This document shows positions 17,949-26,304 of a stretch of DNA of 53,191 nucleotides, one piece after another. Both the position numbers and the translations under genes were made by a program. Where the stretch lies: assembly GCA_051888775.1 (NCBI GenBank), contig JBJFCE010000042.1:1-53191 (forward strand). Direction: 5' to 3'. Under the pieces are notes generated by a model. The model worked only from the letters and a program-made list of their open reading frames with translations, was not told the origin of the DNA and ran no database searches. This stretch comes from JBJFCE01 sp051888775. GTDB taxonomy: Bacteria; Bacillota; Clostridia; Lachnospirales; Lachnospiraceae. Position 1 is the stretch's first letter. Each line of letters begins with the position of its first letter.

Positions 17949-19055
17949 TTAAGGCACTAACTTAAAGCACATCCGCACAGGATTATGATCAGAATACGCA
18001 AATCCCGTATCCATTGTCTCATACAGCGTCATCTCGATATTATCCGAGATCAAAAAGCCATCAATGGTTACCGTATAGCTGACCCCCGGTGTATAGGGGA
18101 TATCCGTGTTTCTGGTAGTCTCGACCAGCGCACTGACCTCCTCCTCAGACAGCAGATCAATAGCCGGTGTGATCCCTTCTCCGAGCTTTGCACGCACTAA
18201 CGGATATGCCCAGCTTTCTGCCTCGGTAATGCTCTCATCCGCTTTCAGATCGTGGTTAAAATCACCACCGCAGATCACATAGTTTCCGGCTTGTACTTCT
18301 TTGTCCATATCTTCGCGTAACATCGCTATCTGTCCTTCTCTGACTGCCTCAGAGTTGCCGTATGCAGACAGATGCACCGCAAAGATGACAAGCTCTTTTC
18401 CGTTTTCTACAGGAATCCGATTGACACTGTAGCATCTGTCCAGATCCAGAATCTTGGAAAATCCGGTCGAGACCGGAAGGCTCCGTCTGAGAGACGATGT
18501 GATCTCATAGCGTGAATACAACGCAATTCCCGATACAGAGCTTCCAATCGGCTCCGTAAACGGATAGAATAAATACGGGGAATCATAATTGATTGCAAAC
18601 GTTTCATAATAGTCTTCAAAGTTTTGTCCAAACAAAACTTCTTGATCCACATGATGACTTCGATCCGAATCCAGATCCACTTCCTCCACGATCAGGAAAT
18701 CGGGATTTGCCTCCTTCATTGTCAGGGCTGCTCCCGTAATATTGGCAATAACTGCATCCTCACTGAAGGCCCGCGCAGACTTTCCTCCGTCCATAAAGAA
18801 CGTAAAATCCGGAGAATATGCTCCAAATCCTATATTATATGTTATGATCTCATATTCCGTGTCCAATAAAACGCGCTCTGTTTCAAGATCCGCATCCTGT
18901 TCATTTTTCGGTCTTTGTACCGCAAGATCCTGCATATCCGGTATTCTGTGATAGCTGATGAAAACATAAGCCACATAGACTCCGGCTACCAAAATAATTG
19001 CACCAAGCAAAATACCCACGATCAAAAACAGCTTTTTCAATATTGTTTTTTTCAT
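17949..19055 (-). CDS. Membrane-anchored endonuclease/exonuclease/phosphatase (EEP) family protein
   Basis: A 368-residue protein with one N-terminal membrane anchor (~8-32, LFLIVGILLGAIILVAGVY) and an outward-facing hydrolase domain. EEP-fold landmarks are FLIVEEVD (metal-binding Glu), CGGDFNHDL, and the C-terminal SDHNPV catalytic Asp-His pair. This fold covers nucleases, sphingomyelinase-like and phosphoinositide phosphatases; the substrate is unknown. The start at 19055 follows AGGAAAGGG. Palindromic element A sits directly upstream, between this ribosome binding site and the next gene. Confidence 0.85.
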   Translation of the reverse strand: MKKTILKKLFLIVGILLGAIILVAGVYVAYVFISYHRIPDMQDLAVQRPKNEQDADLETERVLLDTEYEIITYNIGFGAYSPDFTFFMDGGKSARAFSEDAVIANITGAALTMKEANPDFLIVEEVDLDSDRSHHVDQEVLFGQNFEDYYETFAINYDSPYLFYPFTEPIGSSVSGIALYSRYEITSSLRRSLPVSTGFSKILDLDRCYSVNRIPVENGKELVIFAVHLSAYGNSEAVREGQIAMLREDMDKEVQAGNYVICGGDFNHDLKADESITEAESWAYPLVRAKLGEGITPAIDLLSEEEVSALVETTRNTDIPYTPGVSYTVTIDGFLISDNIEMTLYETMDTGFAYSDHNPVRMCFKLVP

Positions 19056-19092
19056 ATCAATTCCCTTTCCTAATATGTATGCTCCGTTTAGT

Positions 19093-19289
19093 CGATTGCG
19101 AAACTCTGACAGCAGGATAGAACCGGTGCTTATAGACCTGTCAGCAGCAGGCACTGGGAGTCCGTCGGTACTTAGGCACCGTATTTTGGTGCCTTATGTA
19201 CCGTTACGGACGAGGTGTAGCGAAAGCGTGCCTGCTACTGACAGGTCTATAAGCACCGGTTCTATCCTGCTGTCAGAGTTTCGCAATCG
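19093..19289. repeat. Palindromic element A (197 bp, conserved core, covarying arms)
   Basis: A 52-bp perfect inverted repeat (19093-19144 with 19238-19289) is extended by a one-base-pair mismatch and 8 more paired bases to a ~93-bp centre. The core carries a three-step inner hairpin (GTCCGT/ACGGAC, CGGTAC/GTACCG, AGGCACC/GGTGCCT) and a one-sided 16-nt segment GAGGTGTAGCGAAAGC. Copies B and C share this core but in the opposite orientation relative to the downstream gene. It lies 37 bp upstream of the EEP start codon. No transposase or known riboswitch was recognised. Confidence 0.9.
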
Positions 19290-19413
19290 CCTGATATGCT
19301 GCATTATTTGCATGTTTTATTTTCGTATATTTCTACAGTTTCTATTACTGCCGTTCATCCTTTAATGCAAATCGAGCAGGGTAAACCTGCCCGATCGTGC
19401 TTTCTGTATTGCT
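19290..19413. other. Spacer between secDF and element A
   Basis: A 124-bp AT-rich spacer holding the candidate secDF terminator near its right end. No clear promoter for the EEP-recJ unit could be assigned here; the best guess (TTGCAT-17-TAATAG on the minus strand) overlaps the terminator. Confidence 0.4.
19371..19395 (-). terminator. Candidate terminator after secDF
   Basis: Ten-base arms (ATCGAGCAGG with CCTGCCCGAT) around GTAAA. On the minus strand the one non-Watson-Crick pair becomes a G-U wobble, which favours minus-strand RNA. The trailing T-tract (ATTTGCATT) is weak. It lies about 20 bp past the secDF stop. Confidence 0.5.
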
Positions 19414-21657
19414 TTACTTCGCGTTTTTATGAAGCCTGGTTTTCATCACATACCAGAGTGCACCACTGATACATACGGATGAATATGCGCCGCATATAAT
19501 ACCTGCCATCAACGGAAGTGCAAAATCCCGAATGGAAGATACACCCATGATAAACAGTACAAATACCATAATAAAGGTCGTAAAGGAAGTATAAATACTT
19601 CTGGTCAGAGTCTGCGTTACAGACTTGTTCACGATTTCCTTCAGATCTGCTTTCTTGCCGGCTGCTGCTATATTCTCACGAATACGATCAAAGATAACAA
19701 TTGTGGCATTGATGGAATATCCGACAATAGTCAGCATACATGCAATGAACGTATTCCCGACAGAGATTCTTGTAATGACATAAAATGCCAATACGACCAG
19801 CACATCATGCACCAATGCCAGTACGGCACTTGCCGCAAAACGGATATCTTTAAATCGGAACCAGATATACAGCAACATACAGATCGTTGCAATGATGACC
19901 GAAACAATCGCATCGGAACGCATCTCACTACTGATTGTTGCACTGATATTCTGATGCGTAATCTCCTCCGTCACTCCAAAATTGCCCTCCAGCATTTCGA
20001 TGACTTCCGCACGCTGTTCATTGGTCAGCATTCTGGTCTTGATCGTTACTGTATTGGAACCTTTGACCTTCGCTGCCTGAATATTGTTATCTCCGATAAT
20101 CTGTGCAATAGCCGGTTTGATCTCGTTATCAATCTGCTCCAGCTCATATTCATCCTCAAACGGTACCGAGAAAGATGTTCCGCCCGAAAACTCCAGACTG
20201 TAATTCAGGATGTTGCCGTTTGTTTTCTTATTCACTCCCATAAATACAGCGCCGAGCAAAATCACAGCTAACGATATACTGAAGAAAATCGTCTTCTTGG
20301 AAAGAAAATCAATACTCTTGCGTTCTTTTGCCGCACCATATAGTTTCTCGCTCTTTAAGCCCACTGCATATAATGCTTTTAAGATCAGCTTACAGATAAC
20401 CAGCGCAGTAATCATGGAAAGTACGATACCAAGTGCCAGTGTCTGGGCAAAACCTTTGACAGATCCGGTTCCCTTGATCATCAATACCACCGCAGCGATC
20501 AAAGTCGTGACATTACCGTCCACGATTGCAGACAGTGCCTTTTTGAAACCGATATCGATCGCACTTCTGACTGTTTTGCCGGTTGCAATCTCCTCCCTGA
20601 TACGGGCAAAGATAATGACATTTGCATCCACCGCCATACCGATGGAAAGAATAATACCTGCAATACCCGGAAGTGTCAGTGTCAGGTTAAAGAAATTCAG
20701 ACACAACATCGTCAGGATGACATAAAGCATCAGTGCCAGTGCAGATGCCACACCCGGAATCCGGTACACAGCAATCATAAACACGATCACAACCGCAAGT
20801 CCGATGATGCCTGCATATACGCTTGTCTCAACTGCCTTGGTACCGAGCTGCGCTCCTACAACATTGGAACTCAGTTCTTCCAGTTCCAGTTTCAGACCTC
20901 CGATACGGATGGAAGACGCCAGATTTTCTGCCTCGGCATAATCTGCCATTCCGCTGATCTGTGCATTTCCGTCATTGATCTCACTATTAACGGACGGTAC
21001 ACTGATAAATTCTCCGTCATAATAAATACCGATGGACCATCTGTTCTGGTATGCCTGTTTGGTCGCCTCGGCAAATTTCTGTGTTCCTTCTTCGGTCAAA
21101 GTCAACTCTACACAGGCCTTTTTGTTCTGGTTGGAATCCGTATAATATCCCGCCTGAGCATTCTTTACATCGGTTCCGTTTAAAACAATCGAGCCGTTTT
21201 CCAAAAGCTCGTCAATCGGATAATTCAATATCCAGTGTTCTTCCGCAGAAGTATAATCTCTCGTATAATTCTGATTTCCCGCAGCATCATACTCCATAAT
21301 GAAATAGAGTGAGCCCGGTCTTCCGAGATCCTCCAAAACCTCTTCGGCATTGGAAACACCCGGGATCTCAATATTGATACGATTGCTTCCCTCCTGATAT
21401 ACCTGTGCTTCCGTGCTGTAGCCTTCTACACGTTTCTGGAGCTTATATACCGTATCTCTCATATCCTCCGCAGACGGATTTTCTTCGCCGACCACCTGAT
21501 AGGTAATGCTCACTCCGCCGGCCAGATCCAGTCCCTGTTTGATATTTCTTGCGGAACCGCTGCCACTTTTGTTTGCACCAAATAACGCAATATAGCCAAG
21601 ACCGATGATCAGAACAACGGTCAGAACCAGCGTCATAATGCCTCTGCTTTTCTTCAT
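19414..21657 (-). CDS. secDF: Fused protein-export subunit SecDF
   Basis: A 747-residue fusion of SecD and SecF, which use the proton gradient to drive late steps of Sec export. The SecD half has GLDLAGGV, a large P1 extracytoplasmic domain (~40-270) and membrane motif GMAVDANVIIFARIREE. The SecF half begins around residue 455 with FSGGTSF and has GYSINATIVIFDRIREN. About twelve membrane spans in total. The start follows AAGGAG and is 4 bp after the scfB stop, so it is coupled to the SCIFF genes. This is a conserved clostridial neighbourhood. Confidence 0.95.
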   Translation of the reverse strand: MKKSRGIMTLVLTVVLIIGLGYIALFGANKSGSGSARNIKQGLDLAGGVSITYQVVGEENPSAEDMRDTVYKLQKRVEGYSTEAQVYQEGSNRINIEIPGVSNAEEVLEDLGRPGSLYFIMEYDAAGNQNYTRDYTSAEEHWILNYPIDELLENGSIVLNGTDVKNAQAGYYTDSNQNKKACVELTLTEEGTQKFAEATKQAYQNRWSIGIYYDGEFISVPSVNSEINDGNAQISGMADYAEAENLASSIRIGGLKLELEELSSNVVGAQLGTKAVETSVYAGIIGLAVVIVFMIAVYRIPGVASALALMLYVILTMLCLNFFNLTLTLPGIAGIILSIGMAVDANVIIFARIREEIATGKTVRSAIDIGFKKALSAIVDGNVTTLIAAVVLMIKGTGSVKGFAQTLALGIVLSMITALVICKLILKALYAVGLKSEKLYGAAKERKSIDFLSKKTIFFSISLAVILLGAVFMGVNKKTNGNILNYSLEFSGGTSFSVPFEDEYELEQIDNEIKPAIAQIIGDNNIQAAKVKGSNTVTIKTRMLTNEQRAEVIEMLEGNFGVTEEITHQNISATISSEMRSDAIVSVIIATICMLLYIWFRFKDIRFAASAVLALVHDVLVVLAFYVITRISVGNTFIACMLTIVGYSINATIVIFDRIRENIAAAGKKADLKEIVNKSVTQTLTRSIYTSFTTFIMVFVLFIMGVSSIRDFALPLMAGIICGAYSSVCISGALWYVMKTRLHKNAK

Positions 21658-21661
21658 GCTA

Positions 21662-23062
21662 TCAGTTCTCCTTTTCTTCTTCCTCTGCTAACGCAGCCTT
21701 TATCATGATCGCACACTCGACCCTTTTACGCTGAAGTTCACAGCCGATATCGTATGCGCCGTTAATGTCGCCGTCAAAATTGTATGCATTTGCTGCACAG
21801 CCACCGCTGCAATAAAATTTTGCAAAACAATTTTTACATTTATCCTTCGTATATACATTGCAGTCATGAAACTGCTTCCCGATATCCTCCCTGACAATTC
21901 CTGTATCCACATTTCCCATCAGGAATTCTTCTTTTCCGACAAACTGATGGCAAGGATAGAAATCTCCCCAAGGTGTCACCGCCAGATATTCGCACCCCGA
22001 ACCGCAGCCGGACAAACGCTTTGCAACACAGGGACCACCCTCCAGATCGATCATGAAGTGGAAAAAATTAAATGGATTCCCTTCCTTGTGGCGTCTGATA
22101 ACTTCTTTCGCCAATTTATCGTATTCGTCCTTGATCACAGGGATGTCTTCTTCCCGGATTGCATAGTCTTCCGTTGCATCTGCCACAACGGGTTCCACGG
22201 AGATCTGTTTAAATCCCAGATCCGCAAAATGTTTGACATCCTCCGCGAAATCCAGATTATAACGTGTAAAGGTTCCGCGAACATAATAATTCATCTGGTT
22301 ACGGCTCTCTGCCACATGCTTAAATTTCGGAACGATCTCTTCATAGCTTCCCTGACCGCCCCGGTGCGGACGCATTCTGTCATTGACCTCTTTTCGTCCG
22401 TCGATGCTTAATACGATATTTCCCATCTCCTGATTGATAAACTCCAGTTTTTCGTCATCCAACAGGATTCCGTTCGTCGTTATCGTAAAGCGGAAATGCT
22501 TATTATGTTCTTTCTCAATGCTTCTGCCATACAGAACCAGATCCTTGACAACCTGCCAGTTCATTAACGGCTCTCCGCCGAAGAAATCCACTTCCAGATT
22601 CACACGGTTTCCGGAATTTGCCACAAGAAAATCCAACGCTTTCTTTCCGACTTCAAAGCTCATCAACGCTCTTCTGCCGTGATATTCTCCCTCTTCCGCA
22701 AAGCAATATTTACATGCAAGATTACAGTCATGTGCAATATGCAGGCATAGCGCCTTTACCACAGTTTGCCTGTTCTTAAAAGAATCTATATAATCCTCAT
22801 AAATATCATCCGTAAAAAGCATGTCCGCATTCTTTAATTCCAAGATTTCAGAGACTGCTTCGTCCACTTCTTCCCTGTTATAAGAAAAGCTGCTCTTTTG
22901 CACAATATTCTCAACAATCCCCTGCGGATCGGATATATTTTCCTGTAATGCAGCTTCTACATACGGAATCATATCATATACAATATCATCTACTACATGA
23001 ACAGAACCGCTGTTCACATCCAGTACGATGTTATAGCCGTTATTTTTATACTGATGTACCAC
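21662..23062 (-). CDS. scfB: SCIFF thioether-peptide maturase (radical SAM/SPASM)
   Basis: A 466-residue radical SAM enzyme that installs thioether bonds in the SCIFF peptide. The N-terminal ~85 residues look like a peptide-recognition (RRE/PqqD-like) domain. The radical SAM motif is CNLACKYC at about residues 110-117, then FFGGEPLMNW. The C-terminal SPASM-like region holds clustered cysteines (CGSGCEY, CKNCFAKFYCSGGC) for auxiliary clusters. Start: the frame runs to 23086, but AGGAGG six bases before a GTG at 23062 makes that the real start, in place of the upstream TTG. It lies 77 bp after scfA with a hairpin between. Confidence 0.94.
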   Translation of the reverse strand: MVHQYKNNGYNIVLDVNSGSVHVVDDIVYDMIPYVEAALQENISDPQGIVENIVQKSSFSYNREEVDEAVSEILELKNADMLFTDDIYEDYIDSFKNRQTVVKALCLHIAHDCNLACKYCFAEEGEYHGRRALMSFEVGKKALDFLVANSGNRVNLEVDFFGGEPLMNWQVVKDLVLYGRSIEKEHNKHFRFTITTNGILLDDEKLEFINQEMGNIVLSIDGRKEVNDRMRPHRGGQGSYEEIVPKFKHVAESRNQMNYYVRGTFTRYNLDFAEDVKHFADLGFKQISVEPVVADATEDYAIREEDIPVIKDEYDKLAKEVIRRHKEGNPFNFFHFMIDLEGGPCVAKRLSGCGSGCEYLAVTPWGDFYPCHQFVGKEEFLMGNVDTGIVREDIGKQFHDCNVYTKDKCKNCFAKFYCSGGCAANAYNFDGDINGAYDIGCELQRKRVECAIMIKAALAEEEEKEN

Positions 23063-23087
23063 TTGAATCCTCCTGCTTACGCGCAAA

Positions 23088-23114
23088 TAAGCAGCGACTT
23101 GTCATCGCTGCTTA
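23088..23114 (-). terminator. Intercistronic hairpin between scfA and scfB
   Basis: A perfect 10-bp stem TAAGCAGCGA/TCGCTGCTTA with a 7-nt loop, followed on the minus strand by a short T-rich stretch TTTGCG. It looks like an attenuator or 3'-end stabiliser that would give more precursor peptide than maturase message. The U-run is too short for full termination. Confidence 0.6.
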
Positions 23115-23139
23115 CAATAACACTTCTTTTTGTATTTCC

Positions 23140-23283
23140 TTATTTTGTCTGCTCACAGGTCTGATTGCCGACTGTACAGGAAGTCTTACATGCGGACTGG
23201 CAGGAAGTCTGGCACTCACCACAGCCGCCCTTCTTCATGGATTTCTTTAAATCTCTGGTGTTTAAGGTCTTAATATGCTTCAT
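23140..23283 (-). CDS. scfA: SCIFF ribosomal peptide precursor (six cysteines in forty-five)
   Basis: A 47-residue peptide. The leader is basic (MKHIKTLNTRDLKKSMKKGG) and the core carries exactly six cysteines at positions 21, 24, 28, 32, 36 and 43, the arrangement that names the family. The maturase follows directly. AGGAGG lies eight bases upstream of the ATG and a good promoter at 23337-23365 drives it separately from the chemoreceptor upstream. Almost all Clostridia have this gene; its physiological role is not settled. Confidence 0.96.
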   Translation of the reverse strand: MKHIKTLNTRDLKKSMKKGGCGECQTSCQSACKTSCTVGNQTCEQTK

Positions 23284-23336
23284 GATTTATCCTCCTTATG
23301 TATAAGCCCTATAGACTAATATTCATAACCTCGGCT

Positions 23337-23365
23337 AGTATAGCACATTTCCTTCGTTATTTCAA
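23337..23365 (-). promoter_or_regulatory. Promoter of scfA-scfB-secDF
   Basis: Minus-strand TTGAAA (23360-23365), 17-bp spacer, TATACT (23337-23342), about 54 bp upstream of the scfA start codon and downstream of the chemoreceptor stop. A perfect TTGACA further upstream has wrong spacing. Confidence 0.65.
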
Positions 23366-23422
23366 CTAAAACATCTGTCAATAGGCAAGATTTACATTAT
23401 TCTGCAGTAAACAGCCGCTTCA

Positions 23423-24202
23423 CTATTCAAATAATGCCGACAAATCCGCAATCGTATCCGTAATCTGAGATACAGACTCTTCAATATCATTGTAAATTTC
23501 CGAAGATTGTGCCGAAAGATCCTGCATGCTCTTTGCAACAACCGCAAAACCTGCTCCTGCTTCTCCGCTTCGGGCAGCTTCAATACTTGCATTCAAAGAC
23601 AGGATTCTCTGCTTGCTTGCAATCGCTTTCAAATGTCCCGTGCTGTCATTGATCGTACCGATCAGCTCTGTCGCATGCTTTACCTCCTGATGCAGCATTG
23701 TCAGTTTATCGGCATTGTTGTGCTTATAATATTCCAAATTGACAAGCTGATTGACAATGACGCCCAACAACATTGCCGACGAACGGATCCGCTTTTCCGT
23801 GCTGACCGGCACTTCGTGTAAAGCCTGAATATACTCCTCTGGATCAATCCCCAGCTCTTCTGCCGTTTTTCTGAACTTTTCCTCATCCGGCTCCTCCGGT
23901 AATACCTGCCCGCCGATAATGGCACCGACCTTCTCTCCGTTCACCAGAATATCTACGGAAAAGTCCATCAGTCCCGCATGACAAAAATACGTTCCCGTAC
24001 ATTCATTATCGCACTTGACACAACGTCTGTTTCCCTCTGCGGAACCTCTTGTATATTTCATGCAGAAATCCGTGAAATTGCTTCCCTCTGTCAGATATTC
24101 TCCGTGAGTTCCCACTGCAATGGCCGCAAGTCCGGTCGCTTCGGAAAAATGATCCTGAATCTGCTGAAGTTTGGATAAATCCATAAAATCTTTTAATTCC
24201 AT
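23423..24202 (-). CDS. Soluble chemoreceptor-like protein: PocR-type sensor plus short MCP domain
   Basis: A 259-residue cytoplasmic protein with no membrane segment. Residues ~8-165 match the PocR-type ligand-binding domain (LQQIQDHFSEATGLAAIAV; Cys-rich stretch with CMKY, CVKCDNEC, YFCHAGL; then VNGEKVGAIIGGQVLP). Residues ~180-255 hold only the tip region of an MCP signalling domain (LSLNASIEAARSGEAGAGFA), without the long methylation helices. It could join receptor arrays or act as a redox or metabolite sensor. AAGGGGG precedes the start. It separates TIGR04086 from scfA, which are usually adjacent. Confidence 0.85.
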   Translation of the reverse strand: MELKDFMDLSKLQQIQDHFSEATGLAAIAVGTHGEYLTEGSNFTDFCMKYTRGSAEGNRRCVKCDNECTGTYFCHAGLMDFSVDILVNGEKVGAIIGGQVLPEEPDEEKFRKTAEELGIDPEEYIQALHEVPVSTEKRIRSSAMLLGVIVNQLVNLEYYKHNNADKLTMLHQEVKHATELIGTINDSTGHLKAIASKQRILSLNASIEAARSGEAGAGFAVVAKSMQDLSAQSSEIYNDIEESVSQITDTIADLSALFE

Positions 24203-24261
24203 ATATCAATATCCCCCTTAGCTATGCATTATTGTTATTATTCAATAAATTCTTTACTTGT

Positions 24262-24290
24262 ATTTTACTATATTTGGGAGATTTTAACAA
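24262..24290 (-). promoter_or_regulatory. Promoter of the PocR-MCP gene
   Basis: Minus-strand TTGTTA (24285-24290), 17-bp spacer, TAAAAT (24262-24267), about 60 bp upstream of the start codon. Confidence 0.55.
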
Positions 24291-24386
24291 TGGATTATTT
24301 GAAATCTTTAATTTTTTAATACAATTCCGTCTGAAAGTTTTCCAGGCAAAAGGAAAAAGGAACTGTTACATTGTAATTGGTAACGT

Positions 24387-24782
24387 TCAGGCGAGCATCC
24401 CGCCCAACATTCCGCTTCCCGCACACAGTAGAAAAGTGGTCACCAGATTACTGCCAAAATCGGATACCGTATGCTTTACTGCCAATGTCACCAAAAGTAA
24501 AACAACAAAATACAGACAGCCCTGCACCAGACCCCAAAGATACTTTTTGGTTCCTGCACGCTTTCCGGCAATCATACCGGAAATTAAGGTGGAAACCACA
24601 TAAATCAGAATAATTCCAATGGATACGATCTGTTCCGACAGATGCAGCTTATATAAAAGCGCTGCCAGTAAAAGCAATAATCCCCCCGTGATCAGATATC
24701 CAAACAGCAGACATTGTAAGATCCGTATTGCCGCCGGTCTTGGCAGACTGCTTTCCTCCCTTGTTCTAACCTGTTGTCTCAT
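24387..24782 (-). CDS. TIGR04086-family membrane protein
   Basis: A 131-residue integral membrane protein with four predicted spans and a basic N-terminus (MRQQVRTREES). Sequence character and its place just upstream of scfA/scfB/secDF fit the TIGR04086 family, which has no assigned function. The start has GGGAGGG in front. Glycine-rich last helix (CAGSGMLGGMLA). Confidence 0.75.
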   Translation of the reverse strand: MRQQVRTREESSLPRPAAIRILQCLLFGYLITGGLLLLLAALLYKLHLSEQIVSIGIILIYVVSTLISGMIAGKRAGTKKYLWGLVQGCLYFVVLLLVTLAVKHTVSDFGSNLVTTFLLCAGSGMLGGMLA

Positions 24783-24887
24783 ACTTTCCCTCCCAACTTC
24801 TTTTTACATATTTTTCAATTTTTTACAATAATTTTACAGAACCGTTTACACGTCCTATCTTATATATATTCAGAAGCCGTCCCAAAC

Positions 24888-24917
24888 TTGACAAGCAGAT
24901 TTGTACTGTAGTAAACT
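24888..24917 (+). promoter_or_regulatory. Promoter of the CNNM/CorC gene
   Basis: Plus-strand TTGACA (24888-24893), 18-bp spacer, TAAACT (24912-24917), about 50 bp before the start codon, in the divergent gap with the TIGR04086 gene. Confidence 0.55.
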
Positions 24918-24967
24918 AACATACAACTAAAACACTCTACATAAAGAAAGGTTGTAAAAAAGTATTT

Positions 24968-26254
24968 ATGGACCCTGATACTGTAATTAAGCTACTCATC
25001 TTACTTGTTCTGTTAGCGTTATCTGCCTTTTTTTCCGCTTCGGAAACTGCTCTCTCAACAGTCAATCGAATAAAGATACGGACGCTGTGCGAAGAAGGGA
25101 ATCGTCGTGCGCAAACATTAAACGGTGTTTTGGACCAATATTCCAAAATGCTCAGTGCCATTTTAATCGGTAATAACATCGTAAACTTAAGCGCTTCTTC
25201 TCTTGCCACTTCTTTAGCCATCGATCTTTGGGGCAATATGGCAGTCGGTATTGCAACCGGTATCCTGACCATACTGGTCCTGTTGTTTGGAGAAATCGTT
25301 CCAAAGACCAGCGCCATGCTCAATGCCGAACGTATTTCGCTCGCCATTGCCGGCATCATCAGAGCCCTGATGTGGATCCTGACCCCCGTTATTTTCTTAA
25401 TCGATATGCTCTCCAATGGGATCTTACGCCTGATCGGTGTAGACCCTAAGCAAAAAGTTTCGACACTTACCGAAAGCGAGCTTCGTACTTTGGTCGACGT
25501 CAGTCATGAGGACGGAGTGATCGAGAGTGAAGAAAAAGAAATGATCAATAACGTATTTGATTTCTCCGATTCGGTAGCACGGGATATCATGATCCCCCGT
25601 ATCAATATGACCACTGTTTCCGTCAATGCCTCCTATCAGGAAGTTCTTCATATTTTCCGGGATTCCATGTATACCCGAATTCCGGTATACGAAGATGATC
25701 AGGATCACATTATCGGTATTATCAATATCAAGGATTTCCTGCTGCTGACTAATAAAGAAAATTTCCAGATCCGCAATATTCTGCGTGATGTGTACTATAC
25801 CTATGAATTCAAACCGACCTCTGATCTGATGCTTGAAATGCGTGAAAAAGGGGAGGCGGTTTCCATGGTACTCGATGAATACGGTGCGACCGCCGGTATG
25901 ATCACCTTTGAAGATTTACTGGAAGAGATTGTCGGCGAGATCCGCGACGAATATGATGATGATGAGAATGAACTGATTCAGGAGCTCTCCGACAGGGAAT
26001 ATCTTATCGAAGGCAGTATGAAGTTAGACGACATTAATGATGCGCTTTCCCTTCATCTGGAATGCGAAGAATATGACTCTATCGGCGGCATGATCATTCA
26101 TCATCTGGAGCGTGTTGCCAAACTTCATGACAGGGTAACACTGGATGACGGAACGGTTCTGGAAGCCTGTCAGGTACGCAGAAACCGGATTGAAAAAGTA
26201 AAGCTGACACTGCCTGAAAAAATCGAATCCGAAGCTGAAAACGAAAAAGAATAA
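24968..26254 (+). CDS. CNNM/CorC-family transporter (hemolysin-like, DUF21-CBS)
   Basis: A 428-residue protein on the opposite strand to its neighbours. Residues ~5-190 form the DUF21 membrane domain (ALSAFFSASETALSTVNRIK with the conserved SASETA), ~205-325 a CBS pair (MIPRINM, TRIPVYEDD, MVLDEYGATAGMITFEDL) and the end a CorC/HlyC acidic domain. Relatives export Mg2+ or other divalent cations, although they are often named hemolysin. The ribosome binding site is weak: AAAGG lies 16 bases away, so low expression or an undetected start signal is possible. It converges with the flippase gene. Confidence 0.9.
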   Translation: MDPDTVIKLLILLVLLALSAFFSASETALSTVNRIKIRTLCEEGNRRAQTLNGVLDQYSKMLSAILIGNNIVNLSASSLATSLAIDLWGNMAVGIATGILTILVLLFGEIVPKTSAMLNAERISLAIAGIIRALMWILTPVIFLIDMLSNGILRLIGVDPKQKVSTLTESELRTLVDVSHEDGVIESEEKEMINNVFDFSDSVARDIMIPRINMTTVSVNASYQEVLHIFRDSMYTRIPVYEDDQDHIIGIINIKDFLLLTNKENFQIRNILRDVYYTYEFKPTSDLMLEMREKGEAVSMVLDEYGATAGMITFEDLLEEIVGEIRDEYDDDENELIQELSDREYLIEGSMKLDDINDALSLHLECEEYDSIGGMIIHHLERVAKLHDRVTLDDGTVLEACQVRRNRIEKVKLTLPEKIESEAENEKE

Positions 26255-26304
26255 TGCCTTTTCAGCTTCGGACTCAGTCCGTTAGAAAATCTCTTAAAAT
26301 TCTT

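Noticed and set aside
19093..19289. Integron attC or IS200/IS605 end
   Set aside because: No GTTRRRY core-site pair, no integrase, no Y1 transposase or TnpB nearby, and all three copies are single intact palindromes.
19075..19365. Open frames across elements A and B that encode a shared ~40-residue peptide
   Set aside because: The similarity is explained by the conserved DNA core. The frames lack binding sites and run in opposite orientations relative to the genes.
23343..23395. Perfect TTGACA upstream of scfA as the -35 box
   Set aside because: Spacing to the TATACT box is about 33 bp; TTGAAA at 17 bp fits better.
24937..25416. Minus-strand open frame opposite the CNNM gene
   Set aside because: It is antisense to a conserved DUF21 domain, Met/Arg/Ser-rich, and lacks a binding site.
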